Below the pieces are notes generated by a model. That model saw only the letters and a list, made by a program, of their open reading frames with translations, searched no databases and was not told the origin of the DNA. From positions 7,254,001 to 7,318,000 of the forward strand of contig JAIOJX010000004.1 in the NCBI GenBank assembly GCA_022376925.1: DNA of 64,000 nt, in the 5' to 3' direction. Shown piece by piece: positions 35,853 through 48,689 of the stretch. This DNA comes from Tragulus kanchil. Lineage: Eukaryota; Chordata; Mammalia; Artiodactyla; Tragulidae. A program made the translations under genes and the position numbers. The stretch's first letter is position 1. Each line of letters starts with the position of its first letter.

Positions 35853-36489
35853 TTAGAAGAAAACAAAGAGAAAAAAGCTTCTTGACATGGGTTTTAGCAA
35901 CAATTTTTTGGATTTAACCCCAAAAGCATTTAGTGATAAAAGTAAAAATAAATGAAATTACATAAAACTAAAAGTATAAAAGCATTCTGCACAGCAAAAA
36001 TGTAATCAATACAGAATTGAAGAATATATTTGCAAATCATATATCTGATAAGCGATCAATAACCAAAATATATAAGGAACTCAATACACCTCAAAAATTT
36101 TAAACAAACAAATGAACAAAGGAACAGTGTGATTAAAAACTGGGCAAAGGACTTGAAGAGATATTTTTCCAAAGTCGACATACAAATGACTAACAATAAG
36201 TACATTAAAAGATGTTCAACATCACTAATCATCAGGGAAATGCCACAATCAGAAACCATCACATGCCTGTTAGAATATGGCTGTTATCAAAAAGACAAGC
36301 GCTAACAAATGCTTGTGAGGACAAGGAGAAAAGAACTCCAGTGCACTGTTGGCAGGAATGTCAACTGATACAGCCTCTAAAGAAAACAGTATAGAGAGTT
36401 TCCTTAAAACATTAAAACTAGAACTCTCATAATGGTCCAGCAGTCCTACTTCTAAGTGGCTGCTCTCTGATCACTTCTGAGTACTCTCA

Positions 36490-36812
36490 CCCCTGTTCAG
36501 TTGTTTCAGTAGCCCCCTCCCCAAAGCTGTCCTTCACATGGCCCATGTGACTTACTCAAAGACCCTTTTTATGTTTTGTAACAGTATTACCTCCTCAGTT
36601 GCCATTTGGTTTAAAATGGAAATTTTATTCCTCCCTTCCCTGCTTTGTTTTATAATAGCAGATGTTTCATCTGTACATCTTACATATAGTACTTGTTTCC
36701 ATATCTATATAGGCAGGGAATTTTTTTTAGCTGCATTTTGGATATGTCTATACTGCCAGTACCTAGAATAATACCTCCTAAAGAAAATCAACCCTAAATA
36801 CTCATTGGAAGG
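36490..36812 (+). mobile_element. L2 LINE 3' end, plus strand
   Basis: 'ttccctgctttgttttataa', 'tagcagatgtttcatctgta', 'ataggcagggaatttttttt' and 'ccagtacctagaataatacc' follow the end of L2 in order (…gcagggactt…cccagcacctagaacagtgcc…). Copy in D10 at 37,580-37,902. Confidence 0.7.
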
Positions 36813-36867
36813 ATTGATGAAGCTCCAATACTTGAGGTACCTGATGCAAACAGCCAACTTATTGGGG

Positions 36868-37070
36868 AAAAGATTCTGATGCTGGGAAAGACTGAATGCA
36901 AAAGGAAAAGGCGGCAGCAGTGGATGAATTGGTTAGACATCATCACCAACTCGATCGACATGAATCTGAGCAAACTCCAGGAGACAGTGGAGGACAGAGA
37001 AGACTGGTGTGGTGCTGTCCATGGGGTCGCAAAGAGTTAGACACAACTGAGCAACTGAACAAAGAACAAT
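36868..37070 (+). mobile_element. BovB LINE-type 3' end / ART2A-like SINE, plus strand
   Basis: 'attctgatgctgggaaagac', 'gcggcagcagtggatgaatt', 'atgaatctgagcaaactcca', 'ccatggggtcgcaaagagtt' and 'cacaactgagcaactgaac' is the 3' end of BovB and of the SINEs that borrow it. BovB is the RTE-clade LINE carried by ruminants. Copies: 37,958-38,160 (D10), and the last part again at 39,205-39,270 (D11). Confidence 0.85.
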
Positions 37071-38092
37071 ACCTGGAATGTAGTGGTGAGACCAATCAAT
37101 ACAGAATTGAAGAATATATTTGCAAATCATATATCTGATAAGCGATCAATAACCAAAATATATAAGGAACTCAATACACCTCAAAAATTTTAAACAAACA
37201 AATGAACAAAGGAACAGTGTGATTAAAAACTGGGCAAAGGACTTGAAGAGATATTTTTCCAAAGTCGACATACAAATGACTAACAATAAGTACATTAAAA
37301 GATGTTCAACATCACTAATCATCAGAGGAATGCCACAATCAGAAACCATCACATGCCTGTTAGAATATGGCTGTTATCAAAAAGACAAGCGCTAACAAAT
37401 GCTTGTGAGGACAAGGAGAAAAGAACTCCAGTGCACTGTTGGCAGGAATGTCAACTGATACAGCCTCTAAAGAAAACAGTATAGAGAGTTTCCTTAAAAC
37501 ATTAAAACTAGAACTCTCATAATGGTCCAGCAGTCCTACTTCTAAGTGGCTGCTCTCTGATCACTTCTGAGTACTCTCACCCCTGTTCAGTTGTTTCAGT
37601 AGCCCCCTCCCCAAAGCTGTCCTTCACATGGCCCATGTGACTTACTCAAAGACCCTTTTTATGTTTTGTAACAGTATTACCTCCTCAGTTGCCATTTGGT
37701 TTAAAATGGAAATTTTATTCCTCCCTTCCCTGCTTTGTTTTATAATAGCAGATGTTTCATCTGTACATCTTACATATAGTACTTGTTTCCATATCTATAT
37801 AGGCAGGGAATTTTTTTTAGCTGCATTTTGGATATGTCTATACTGCCAGTACCTAGAATAATACCTCCTAAAGAAAATCAACCCTAAATACTCATTGGAA
37901 GGATTGATGAAGCTCCAATACTTGAGGTACCTGATGCAAACAGCCAACTTATTGGGGAAAAGATTCTGATGCTGGGAAAGACTGAATGCAAAAGGAAAAG
38001 GCGGCAGCAGTGGATGAATTGGTTAGACATCATCACCAACTCGATCGACATGAATCTGAGCAAACTCCAGGAGACAGTGGAGGACAGAGAAG

Positions 38093-40274
38093 ACTGGTGT
38101 GGTGCTGTCCATGGGGTCGCAAAGAGTTAGACACAACTGAGCAACTGAACAAAGAACAATACCTGGAATGTAGTGGTGAGACATCAGATATTTGGGGACA
38201 ACATGATCAATAGACAGCTTAAGCCTTTGTAGTTTTCAGAAATGTTTCCTGTTTTTTCTTAGTTCACACGAAGCAAAAATGAATCATATCAGCATTAATT
38301 CTCTTGTGAACAGAGTGCAAACCATTTTTATGTTGTCAACAATGACAGAAAAGGAAGCAAGTATATTTGAGAGTGAGGTCCACAACTTCCATCCATGAAA
38401 AGTTCTTCAAGTAATGGGAAAAGTCTTTAAAAGCTCTCATCCTAAGTTTTTCTCAATTCTTTACTGAAGTCAAAGAGGTTCATAACAATTCTCTCACCTA
38501 ATCTGAAGCATATCATGTTAGTCTGTGGGACTAAAAATATATTGAGTGTTCATTTTATGGATCTGTGACAGAGCACGGAGGAGTAACAAGGTTGAAAGAA
38601 ATACATCACAACAATTTATTTTAATCCATGTGGCCATATGCTAAACATTAAAAAAAAAAACTAATGCTATTTTGAAGTCAAAAATAAATACTCTGATTTA
38701 AAGTAAATCAAACATATTTGGAAATACTTCTTGTTTAAATTCAATCTACCATTTCCCTAGAATAGTGAAATATATTGAAATGATAATTCTGGTGTAGGTA
38801 ATACAGTAATTTCATGCTTTGATTAGCTCACTCCTCTCCAAATACATCACAATGATATGAAAAATACAAACAAACAAATATATTCAGCAGGGTCCAAAAC
38901 CAAGAGAAATGTACAGAAAAAAAGGCAAGAGAAGAACCAAAGCCATGAACTTCTCTAGGCTATCACAGACAGTGGTGGATATAGTTCAGCTCTTGAGTGA
39001 AAGTAACGGAGCTGAAATGTCTCTTTGTAAAGAGAAACACACAAAGTTAATCTTATGGGGTGATGTGTAACACAGCTTAAAATATGTGCTAGTGTATATT
39101 TATGATGTTCTAAATGTAGGTGCCACTTTTACTAACATATTAAAATGAACCACAAACCACAGAAAAATGAAATATAAAAAACAATGAGCAAAGAGTTGAG
39201 AAAAACTGGTGTGGTGCTGTCCATGGGGTCGCAAAGAGTTAGACACAACTGAGCAACTGAACAAAGAACAATACCTGGAATGTAGTGGTGAGACATCAGA
39301 TATTTGGGGACAACATGATCAATAGACAGCTTAAGCCTTTGTAGTTTTCAGAAATGTTTCCTGTTTTTTCTTAGTTCACACGAAGCAAAAATGAATCATA
39401 TCAGCATTAATTCTCTTGTGAACAGAGTGCAAACCATTTTTATGTTGTCAACAATGACAGAAAAGGAAGCAAGTATATTTGAGAGTGAGGTCCACAACTT
39501 CCATCCATGAAAAGTTCTTCAAGTAATGGGAAAAGTCTTTAAAAGCTCTCATCCTAAGTTTTTCTCAATTCTTTACTGAAGTCAAAGAGGTTCATAACAA
39601 TTCTCTCACCTAATCTGAAGCATATCATGTTAGTCTGTGGGACTAAAAATATATTGAGTGTTCATTTTATGGATCTGTGACAGAGCACGGAGGAGTAACA
39701 AGGTTGAAAGAAATACATCACAACAATTTATTTTAATCCATGTGGCCATATGCTAAACATTAAAAAAAAAAACTAATGCTATTTTGAAGTCAAAAATAAA
39801 TACTCTGATTTAAAGTAAATCAAACATATTTGGAAATACTTCTTGTTTAAATTCAATCTACCATTTCCCTAGAATAGTGAAATATATTGAAATGATAATT
39901 CTGGTGTAGGTAATACAGTAATTTCATGCTTTGATTAGCTCACTCCTCTCCAAATACATCACAATGATATGAAAAATACAAACAAACAAATATATTCAGC
40001 AGGGTCCAAAACCAAGAGAAATGTACAGAAAAAAAGGCAAGAGAAGAACCAAAGCCATGAACTTCTCTAGGCTATCACAGACAGTGGTGGATATAGTTCA
40101 GCTCTTGAGTGAAAGTAACGGAGCTGAAATGTCTCTTTGTAAAGAGAAACACACAAAGTTAATCTTATGGGGTGATGTGTAACACAGCTTAAAATATGTG
40201 CTAGTGTATATTTATGATGTTCTAAATGTAGGTGCCACTTTTACTAACATATTAAAATGAACCACAAACCACAG
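38093..40274. repeat. Tandem duplication D11, spacing 1,112 bp
   Basis: Copy A 38,093-39,162, copy B 39,205-40,274, separated by a 42-bp A-rich linker (39,163-39,204). Apart from the BovB tail at the start, the content is AT-rich DNA without a recognisable repeat or gene. Confidence 0.93.
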
Positions 40275-42321
40275 AATGAAAGAAATGAACCAAGAAAAGG
40301 TAGGTACAAAAGAATCAATTGGAAATCTATGCAATGATGAGTTTATGATTACAATACTCCTTTGGCTCTATGGACCAGATGCAGAATACACATGACCAAG
40401 GCTGAAGGCAAATGTTCCCTGGGTCAGGGTAGTTAGAACTCTTTAATGCTAGTGACCTAGAGGATGGTTTACAAGTTTCAAGCCAGAGCCCAGGATAAAT
40501 CATCTCTAATCCTGGAAGAGCAGTCTCACGCCCTTTCAGTAAAGGTTGCCAGTTTTTAACTGGGAAAGCTTTGTCAGTGTTAATGGTCCCGTGAGGCAAG
40601 GAACAAAGATGTGGACTCAGTCCTAAGAATTGGACCAAGCTGTTCACTAGCTTTGCTAGGATCTGACAGTATCCTGATATCATGGAAGAGACACTAATTC
40701 TAACTTCAAGTTGTAAGCCTAAGAAGTCACCGGTGACCTTTTGCGATGTAGAAGCTAAGAGGGTTTCCAAATCTGCTTGGAAGGGAGCTGCCTAACATGG
40801 ACTTTACCTGAAAGGAATAATTTTTAAAGTGTGTTTTGTAAGGCCATTGAGATTTTAGGATTTATTTTCTTTATTGTCAGGTTGTGTTAGTAATCAAATT
40901 GATATGATAACTATTTTTATTTGTTTAGTAAAATAAAAGTAATAAGATAAAATGATTAAAATATGAAATATGACATAGGTTCTTTCTTGGCCTGGAAAAA
41001 AATAGAAATCCTGGGTATCTATACAATTTTTATATATTTAATGATTAAATTTTCTAATTTAATTATTAATCAAAAACAGAGGAAATGAAATACAGAAAAA
41101 TGATGATAACCATGTGGTAGAAATAAGTTCAAATGCATCAGTAATTATAATGAAAATAATGAAACTGCACTCACTGATTGAGAAGAACCAAAGCCATGAA
41201 CTTCTCTAGGCTATCACAGACAGTGGTGGATATAGTTCAGCTCTTGAGTGAAAGTAACGGAGCTGAAATGTCTCTTTGTAAAGAGAAACACACAAAGTTA
41301 ATCTTATGGGGTGATGTGTAACACAGCTTAAAATATGTGCTAGTGTATATTTATGATGTTCTAAATGTAGGTGCCACTTTTACTAACATATTAAAATGAA
41401 CCACAAACCACAGAATGAAAGAAATGAACCAAGAAAAGGTAGGTACAAAAGAATCAATTGGAAATCTATGCAATGATGAGTTTATGATTACAATACTCCT
41501 TTGGCTCTATGGACCAGATGCAGAATACACATGACCAAGGCTGAAGGCAAATGTTCCCTGGGTCAGGGTAGTTAGAACTCTTTAATGCTAGTGACCTAGA
41601 GGATGGTTTACAAGTTTCAAGCCAGAGCCCAGGATAAATCATCTCTAATCCTGGAAGAGCAGTCTCACGCCCTTTCAGTAAAGGTTGCCAGTTTTTAACT
41701 GGGAAAGCTTTGTCAGTGTTAATGGTCCCGTGAGGCAAGGAACAAAGATGTGGACTCAGTCCTAAGAATTGGACCAAGCTGTTCACTAGCTTTGCTAGGA
41801 TCTGACAGTATCCTGATATCATGGAAGAGACACTAATTCTAACTTCAAGTTGTAAGCCTAAGAAGTCACCGGTGACCTTTTGCGATGTAGAAGCTAAGAG
41901 GGTTTCCAAATCTGCTTGGAAGGGAGCTGCCTAACATGGACTTTACCTGAAAGGAATAATTTTTAAAGTGTGTTTTGTAAGGCCATTGAGATTTTAGGAT
42001 TTATTTTCTTTATTGTCAGGTTGTGTTAGTAATCAAATTGATATGATAACTATTTTTATTTGTTTAGTAAAATAAAAGTAATAAGATAAAATGATTAAAA
42101 TATGAAATATGACATAGGTTCTTTCTTGGCCTGGAAAAAAATAGAAATCCTGGGTATCTATACAATTTTTATATATTTAATGATTAAATTTTCTAATTTA
42201 ATTATTAATCAAAAAAGGCAGAGGAAATGAAATACAGAAAAATGATGATAACCATGTGGTAGAAATAAGTTCAAATGCATCAGTAATTATAATGAAAATA
42301 ATGAAACTGCACTCACTGATT
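40041..42321. repeat. Tandem duplication D12, unit 1,139-1,142 bp
   Basis: Copy A 40,041-41,179, copy B 41,180-42,321. Difference: 'tcaaaaacagagg' (41,070) against 'tcaaaaaaggcagagg' (42,209). The start overlaps the end of D11, so 'agaagaaccaaagccatgaa' occurs at 38,930, 40,042 and 41,181. A 147-codon minus-strand frame (40,327-40,770, again at 41,466-41,909) has no recognisable feature, and I do not call it a gene. Confidence 0.94.
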
Positions 42322-44197
42322 GAAAGACAAATATTACCATATTACAGAAAGATAGCAATATGTAGCAATGGCCTATTTATAAGAAACACCATCTTAAACA
42401 CCCCTGAAATGGAACTGAAATAAAAATGAGCTGGATAGCAGTATTAAAAAACAGGAATAACTTATATTACAGCGCAGATCTCATTAACAGGAAAAATGAG
42501 GGACACTGAATGATAATAAAAACGATAATTTACTGAGCAGATATAAAACCTATGAATTTTGAGGGTTCACATCTCCTGACATAAAAGTATATGAAGTAAA
42601 AACTGATAGCATAAAAAGGAATGGACAAATCCACAACCATACTGGGATGTTTTAAAACACCTTTATGAGAAGCTGATAGGTGAAGCAGACAAGAATAAAT
42701 TAGCAAGACTGTAAGAATCTTAAATGAATAAAAACAGGCTTATATGTCTGTGAATCTCTATCTTTTCCTCCACATCTGCTAAAGTAATGCTCTAAGAGAT
42801 TCTCGTAAGATTACAAGAATTCAACTGTTAAAAGGAATCCAATGTGATGCCTTATTTCTTCTTACTGAGATAAGTTTGAAGTTTAAGCATATTCTGAACA
42901 GCAGGAAGGGGGAGTTACTAATCATCCTTGTATTTGCATTCCTGATTTTTTAGCTGGAGACAATGGTAACGTAATGCATCATTTGCATTGCTTTCATTGT
43001 CTTCTGTAGTTTATTTCTGAAATTCAATTATATAAACAATAAACAGCATATGTATGCTTTGCTAGGAAAATTCTAAGTGATCAGTATTTAAAATTAAAGA
43101 ACATTACTAATACGAAGGCAGACATAGTTTAAAATAAAAGTAATAAGATAAAATGATTAAAATATGAAATATGACATAGGTTCTTTCTTGGCCTGGAAAA
43201 AAATAGAAATCCTGGGTATCTATACAATTTTTATATATTTAATGATTAAATTTTCTAATTTAATTATTAATCAAAAAAGGCAGAGGAAATGAAATACAGA
43301 AAAATGATGATAACCATGTGGTAGAAATAAGTTCAAATGCATCAGTAATTATAATGAAAATAATGAAACTGCACTCACTGATTGAAAGACAAATATTACC
43401 ATATTACAGAAAGATAGCAATATGTAGCAATGGCCTATTTATAAGAAACACCATCTTAAACACCCCTGAAATGGAACTGAAATAAAAATGAGCTGGATAG
43501 CAGTATTAAAAAACAGGAATAACTTATATTACAGCGCAGATCTCATTAACAGGAAAAATGAGGGACACTGAATGATAATAAAAACGATAATTTACTGAGC
43601 AGATATAAAACCTATGAATTTTGAGGGTTCACATCTCCTGACATAAAAGTATATGAAGTAAAAACTGATAGCATAAAAAGGAATGGACAAATCCACAACC
43701 ATACTGGGATGTTTTAAAACACCTTTATGAGAAGCTGATAGGTGAAGCAGACAAGAATAAATTAGCAAGACTGTAAGAATCTTAAATGAATAAAAACAGG
43801 CTTATATGTCTGTGAATCTCTATCTTTTCCTCCACATCTGCTAAAGTAATGCTCTAAGAGATTCTCGTAAGATTACAAGAATTCAACTGTTAAAAGGAAT
43901 CCAATGTGATGCCTTATTTCTTCTTACTGAGATAAGTTTGAAGTTTAAGCATATTCTGAACAGCAGGAAGGGGGAGTTACTAATCATCCTTGTATTTGCA
44001 TTCCTGATTTTTTAGCTGGAGACAATGGTAACGTAATGCATCATTTGCATTGCTTTCATTGTCTTCTGTAGTTTATTTCTGAAATTCAATTATATAAACA
44101 ATAAACAGCATATGTATGCTTTGCTAGGAAAATTCTAAGTGATCAGTATTTAAAAGTTAAAAGAACATTACATGGAATACGAAGGCAGACATAGTTT
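42068..44197. repeat. Tandem duplication D13, spacing 1,062-1,067 bp
   Basis: Copy A 42,068-43,129, copy B 43,130-44,197. Copy A is eroded at its end: 'aaaattaaagaacattacta' followed by 'atacgaagg' against 'aaaagttaaaagaacattac' followed by 'atggaatacgaagg'. The start overlaps D12, so 'aataaaagtaataagataaa' occurs three times (about 40,930, 42,071, 43,133). Confidence 0.93.
42340..42760 (+). mobile_element. Possible old L1 fragment, plus strand
   Basis: 'agacaaatattaccatatta', 'tacagcgcagatctcattaa' and 'aggaatggacaaatccacaa' resemble a decayed L1 endonuclease-region sequence. Weak. Copy in D13 at about 43,402-43,822. Confidence 0.35.
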
Positions 44198-44510
44198 ATT
44201 AGAAGACACTGTTCTACAGATTTTGATGATTATATTTAAATTTTTAAGGAGTTATATTTGTTGTAATATGTATTAATGGTGGTTGTTCTGTGGAGGAGTG
44301 CCTCAGGATGTTTTAAAATATTTTGCATCAGAACAAAATGTAAATACATATCTGTATCACAAGCACTGGAATTAAATATTTTATAAGTCAGAAATGATTC
44401 TGAAGATTAAACACTCATTCAGGCACTCATAAACTGGAGCAAAGTCAAAAGTTGGTGTCAGATTTCAAAGAAGCACTATCATCTAATTTTGGTCCTTCAG
44501 ACTTTAATTT
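44198..44510. other. Non-coding flank of L1 element 2
   Basis: AT-rich, no recognisable feature. It ends next to the target-site duplication of the following L1. Confidence 0.5.
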
Positions 44511-46069
44511 AAAATCATTCATGTGGAAATCAAAAGAAAGCTGGAGTAGCAATCCTCATATCAGGCAAAATAGATTTTAAAGTAAAGAAGATTCTAAGAG
44601 ACAAGGCAGGTCACTACATCATGATTAAGGGATCCATCCAAGAGGAAGACATAACAGTCATGAATATCTACGCACCCTACACAGGGGCACCACAATACAT
44701 AAGACAGGTACTTTCAGACTTAAAAGAAGAAGCCAACAATAACACAATAATAGTAGGAGACTTTAACACTCCTCTCACACCAATGGATAGATCATCCAGA
44801 CAAAAAATTCATAAAGAAACACAAGCCTTAAATGCCACACTAGAAAAAATGGACCTTATCGATATCTTTAGGATGTTCCATCCAAATGCAGAAGAATACA
44901 GCTTCTTCTGAAGTGGTCACAGAACATTCCCCAGGATAGACCACATCTTGGGCCACAAATCTAATCTCAGTCAACTCACAAAAACTGAAATTATATTAAC
45001 TATCTTCTCGGACCACAATGCAATGAAACTAGAGATCAACTACCAGAAAAAAAAGCGCTAAAAACACAAACACATGCAGATTAAACAATACATACCTAAA
45101 AAACCAACTGATTACTGAGGAAATCAAAGGAGAAATTTAAAAATTCCTAGAAGAAAATGATAATGAACATACGACCATGCAAAACCTATGGGATACCGCA
45201 GAAGCAGTTCTAAGAGGGAAATGTATAGCAATACAATCCTACCTCAAGAAACTAGGACAATATGAAGCAGATGACCTAAACCTACACTTAAAGCAATTGG
45301 AAAAAGAAGAACAAAAACACCCCAAAGCCAGCAGAAGACGAGAAATTATAAAGACTAGAGCAGAAATAAATCAGAAAGAAATGAAAGAAACTATAGTATG
45401 GATAAATGAAACAATAAGCTGGTTCTTTGAAGAGTAAACATAATCGACAAGCCACTGGCCAGACTCATCAAGAGAAAGAGAGAGAAGAACCAGATCAACA
45501 AAATCAAAAACGAAAAAGGAGAGATTACAACAGAGAATGCAGAAATCCAAAGGATTCTAAGAGACTATTATGAGCACCTCTATGGCAACAAACTGGACAA
45601 CCTGGAAGAAATGGACAGTTTCTTGGGGAAGATTAATCTCCCAAGACTGAGCCAGGAAGAAACAGAAACTTTGAATAAGCCAATCACAAGCTCAGAAATC
45701 GAATTTGTGATTAAAAACCTATCTCAAAATAAAAGCCCAGGGCCAGATGGCTTCACAGCCAAATTCTACCAAACATTTGAAGAAGAGCTAATGCCTGTGC
45801 TTCTAAAACTATTTCAAAAAATTGCACAGGAAGGAACACTTCCAAACACATTCTACAAGGCCACCATCACCCTGATACCCAAACCAGGCAAAGACAACAC
45901 AAAAAAGGAAAATTACAGACCAATTTTTCTGATGAACTTAGACGGCAAGATCCTCAACAAAATCTTAGTAAACAGAATTCAAAGACACATCAAAAAACTC
46001 ATACATCACGATCAAGTCGGGTTCATCCCAGGCATGCAAGGATTCTTCAATATCCACAAATAAATCAAT

Positions 46070-47167
46070 GTGATACATCATATCAAGAAACTGAGAGACA
46101 AAAATCACATGATCATCTCAATAGATGCAGAAAAAGCCTTCGACAAAGTACAACATCCATTTATGATAAAAACTCTTCAGAAAATGGGCATAGAAGGAGC
46201 CTATCTCAACATAGTGAAAGTCATCTATGAGAAGCCCACAGCGAACATTATCCTCAATGGTGAAAAACTGAAAGCATTCCCTCTAAGATCGGGAACAAGA
46301 CAGGGGTGTCCACCTTCACCACTACTATTCAACATAGTCCTGGAAGTCCTAGCAACAGCAATAAGAGAAGAGAAAGAAATCAAAGAAATCCAGATTGGAA
46401 AGGAAGAAGTCAAGCTCTCTCTTTTTGCAGACGACGTGATATTGTACATAGAAAACCCCAAAGACACTATTACAAAGCTACTAGAGCTAATCAACGAATT
46501 CAGCAAAGTCACAGGATACAAAGTCAACACACAGAAATCACTGGCATTCCTATACACAAACAATGAAAAATCAGAAAACATAATCAAAGAGGCAGTCCCC
46601 TTCACCATTGCAACCAAAAGCATCAAATATCTAGGAATAAACCTACCCAAAGAAATGAAAGAACTATATAGAGAAAATTACAAGACACTCATGAAAGAAA
46701 TTAAAGAAGACTTAAACAGATGGAGAGATATTCCATGTTCCTGGGTCGGAAGAATCAATATTGTGAAAATGACCATACTACCAAATATCATCTACAGATT
46801 CAATGCAATACCTATTCAAGTACCCCTGACATTCTTCACAGAACTAGACCAAAGAATCACACAGTTCATATGGAAACACAAAAGACCTCGAATAGCCAAA
46901 GCAATCCTGAGAAAGAAAAACGGAGCTGGAGGGATCAGCCTCCCTAACTTCAGACTATATTACAAAGCAACAGTCATCAAGACAGTATGGTATGGGCACA
47001 AAAACGGAACTATAGACCAATGGAACAAGACAGAGAACCCAGAGATAAACCCACACACCTATGGGTACCTTCTTTTTGACAAAGGAGGCAAAAGTATAAA
47101 ATGGGACAAAGACAGCCTCTTCAACAAGTGGTACTGGGAAAATTGGACAGCTACATGCAAAAAATGA
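46070..47167 (+). pseudogene. L1 reverse transcriptase block of element 2, FADD intact
   Basis: This 365-codon open piece carries [31 protein letters not shown], the catalytic box FADD (codons 119-122, 46,424-46,435), GYKVNTQKS and IKYLGINL. It ends near the thumb/linker region (…[12 protein letters not shown]). The motif residues are in place, but the upstream stop at 46,061-46,063 and the missing N-terminus mean there is no working protein. Opposite-strand frames are shadows. Confidence 0.88.
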
Positions 47168-48689
47168 AGTTGGAACATTCCCTGACACCACACACAAAGA
47201 GCAACTCAAAATGGACTAAAGACCTAAATGTAAGACCAGAAACCATCAAACTCTTAGAGGAGAATATAGGCAAAACCCTCAAGGACATCAATCAAAGCAA
47301 GATCTTCTCTGACCCACCTACTGAAATAGCGGAACTGAAAAGAAAAATGAACATGAAACTTAAAAGCTTTTGTACAGCAAAAGAAATTACAAAAAAGCTC
47401 AATGGACACCCCACAGAGTGGGAGAAAATCATAGCAAATGAAACAACAGACAAAGACTTAATCTCCAAAATCTACAAGCAATTCAGACAACTCAGCACAG
47501 GAAAAAGGAACAACCCAACAAGCCTCTCCAAAGAGGACATACAGATGGCCGACATGAAAAGTGCAACAATCAATTCCCCTATTACAAAGCTACTAGAGCT
47601 AATCAACGAATTCAGCAAAGTCACAGGATACAAAGTCAACACACAGAAATCACTGGCATTCCTATACACAAACAATGAAAAATCAGAAAACATAATCAAA
47701 GAGGCAGTCCCCTTCACCATTGCAACCAAAAGAATCAAATATCTAGGAATAAACCTACCCAAAGAAATGAAAGAACTATATAGAGAAAATTACAAGACAC
47801 TCATGAGAGAAATTAAAGAAGACTTAAACAGATGGAGAGATATTCCATGTTCCTGGGTCAGAAGAATCAATATTGTGAAAATGACCATACTACCAAATAT
47901 CATCTACAGATTCAATGCAATACCTATTCAAGTACCCCTGACATTCTTCACAGAACTAGACCAAAGAATCACACAGTTCATATGGAAACACAAAAGACCT
48001 CGAATAGCCAAAGCAATCCTGAGAAAGAAAAACGGAGCTGGAGGGATCAGCCTCCCTAACTTCAGACTATATTACAAAGCAACAGTCATCAAGACAGTAT
48101 GGTATGGGCACAAAAACGGAACTATAGACCAATGGAACAAGACAGAGAACCCAGAGATAAACCCACACACCTATGGGTACCTTCTTTTTGACAAAGGAGG
48201 CAAAAGTATAAAATGGGACAAAGACAGCCTCTTCAACAAGTGGTACTGGGAAAATTGGACAGCTACATGCAAAAAATGAAGTTGGAACATTCCCTGACAC
48301 CACACATAAAGAGCAACTCAAAATGGACTAAAGACCTAAATGTAAGACCAGAAACCATCAAACTCTTAGAGGAGAATATAGGCAAAACCCTCAAGGACAT
48401 CAATCAAAGCAAGATCTTCTCTGACCCACCTACTGAAATAGCGGAACTGAAAAGAAAAATGAACATGAAACTTAAAAGCTTTTGTACAGCAAAAGAAATT
48501 ACAAAAAAGCTCAATGGACACCCCACAGAGTGGGAGAAAATCATAGCAAATGAAACAACAGACAAAGACTTAATCTCCAAAATCTACAAGCAATTCAGAC
48601 AACTCAGCACAGGAAAAAGGAACAACCCAATCAAAAAATGGAAAAAGATCTAAAGAAACGCCTCTCCAAAAGAGGACATACAGATGGCC
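46467..48689. repeat. Tandem duplication D14, spacing 1,112 bp, inside L1
   Basis: Copy A 46,467-47,578, copy B 47,579-48,689. Scattered substitutions (aaaagcatc/aaaagaatc, catgaaag/catgagag, gtcggaag/gtcagaag, cacacaaag/cacataaag). Copy A ends badly: after 'aacaacccaa' it lacks about 30 bases that copy B has, and then decays ('gatggccgacatgaaaagtg'). Confidence 0.92.

Larger units (their letters stand above)
32430..36460 (+). mobile_element. Old L1 ORF2 remnant, plus strand
   Basis: A long decayed L1: endonuclease region near 32,640-33,330 ('tttatatcagacaaaataaa', 'ttcttcaggatagatcttat'), reverse transcriptase region near 33,760-34,330 ('aactatatgccaacaagttg', 'accatgatcaagtgggttta'), and C-terminal region near 36,180-36,460 ('catcactaatcatcagggaa', 'gcactgttggcaggaatgtc'). 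Stops are everywhere. Duplications D9 and D10 lie partly in it, and a Bov SINE piece interrupts it at about 34,400. Confidence 0.75.
36004..38183. repeat. Tandem duplication D10, unit 1,090 bp
   Basis: Copy A 36,004-37,093 and copy B 37,094-38,183 abut directly; one difference seen (atcagggaaatg/atcagaggaatg at 36,233/37,323). It holds the end of the old L1, an L2 tail and a BovB-type tail. Its last 91 bases are also the start of D11, so that piece occurs three times. Confidence 0.95.

Noticed and set aside
40327..41909. 147-codon minus-strand frame present twice as a duplicated gene pair
   Set aside because: The two copies are the same sequence through D12, and I see no domain, signal or family resemblance. 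Codon use looks random. Left as unrecognised sequence.
44218..44523. Regulatory element upstream of L1 element 2
   Set aside because: Element 2 is 5'-truncated, so this flank is just the insertion site. Nothing promoter-like is visible.
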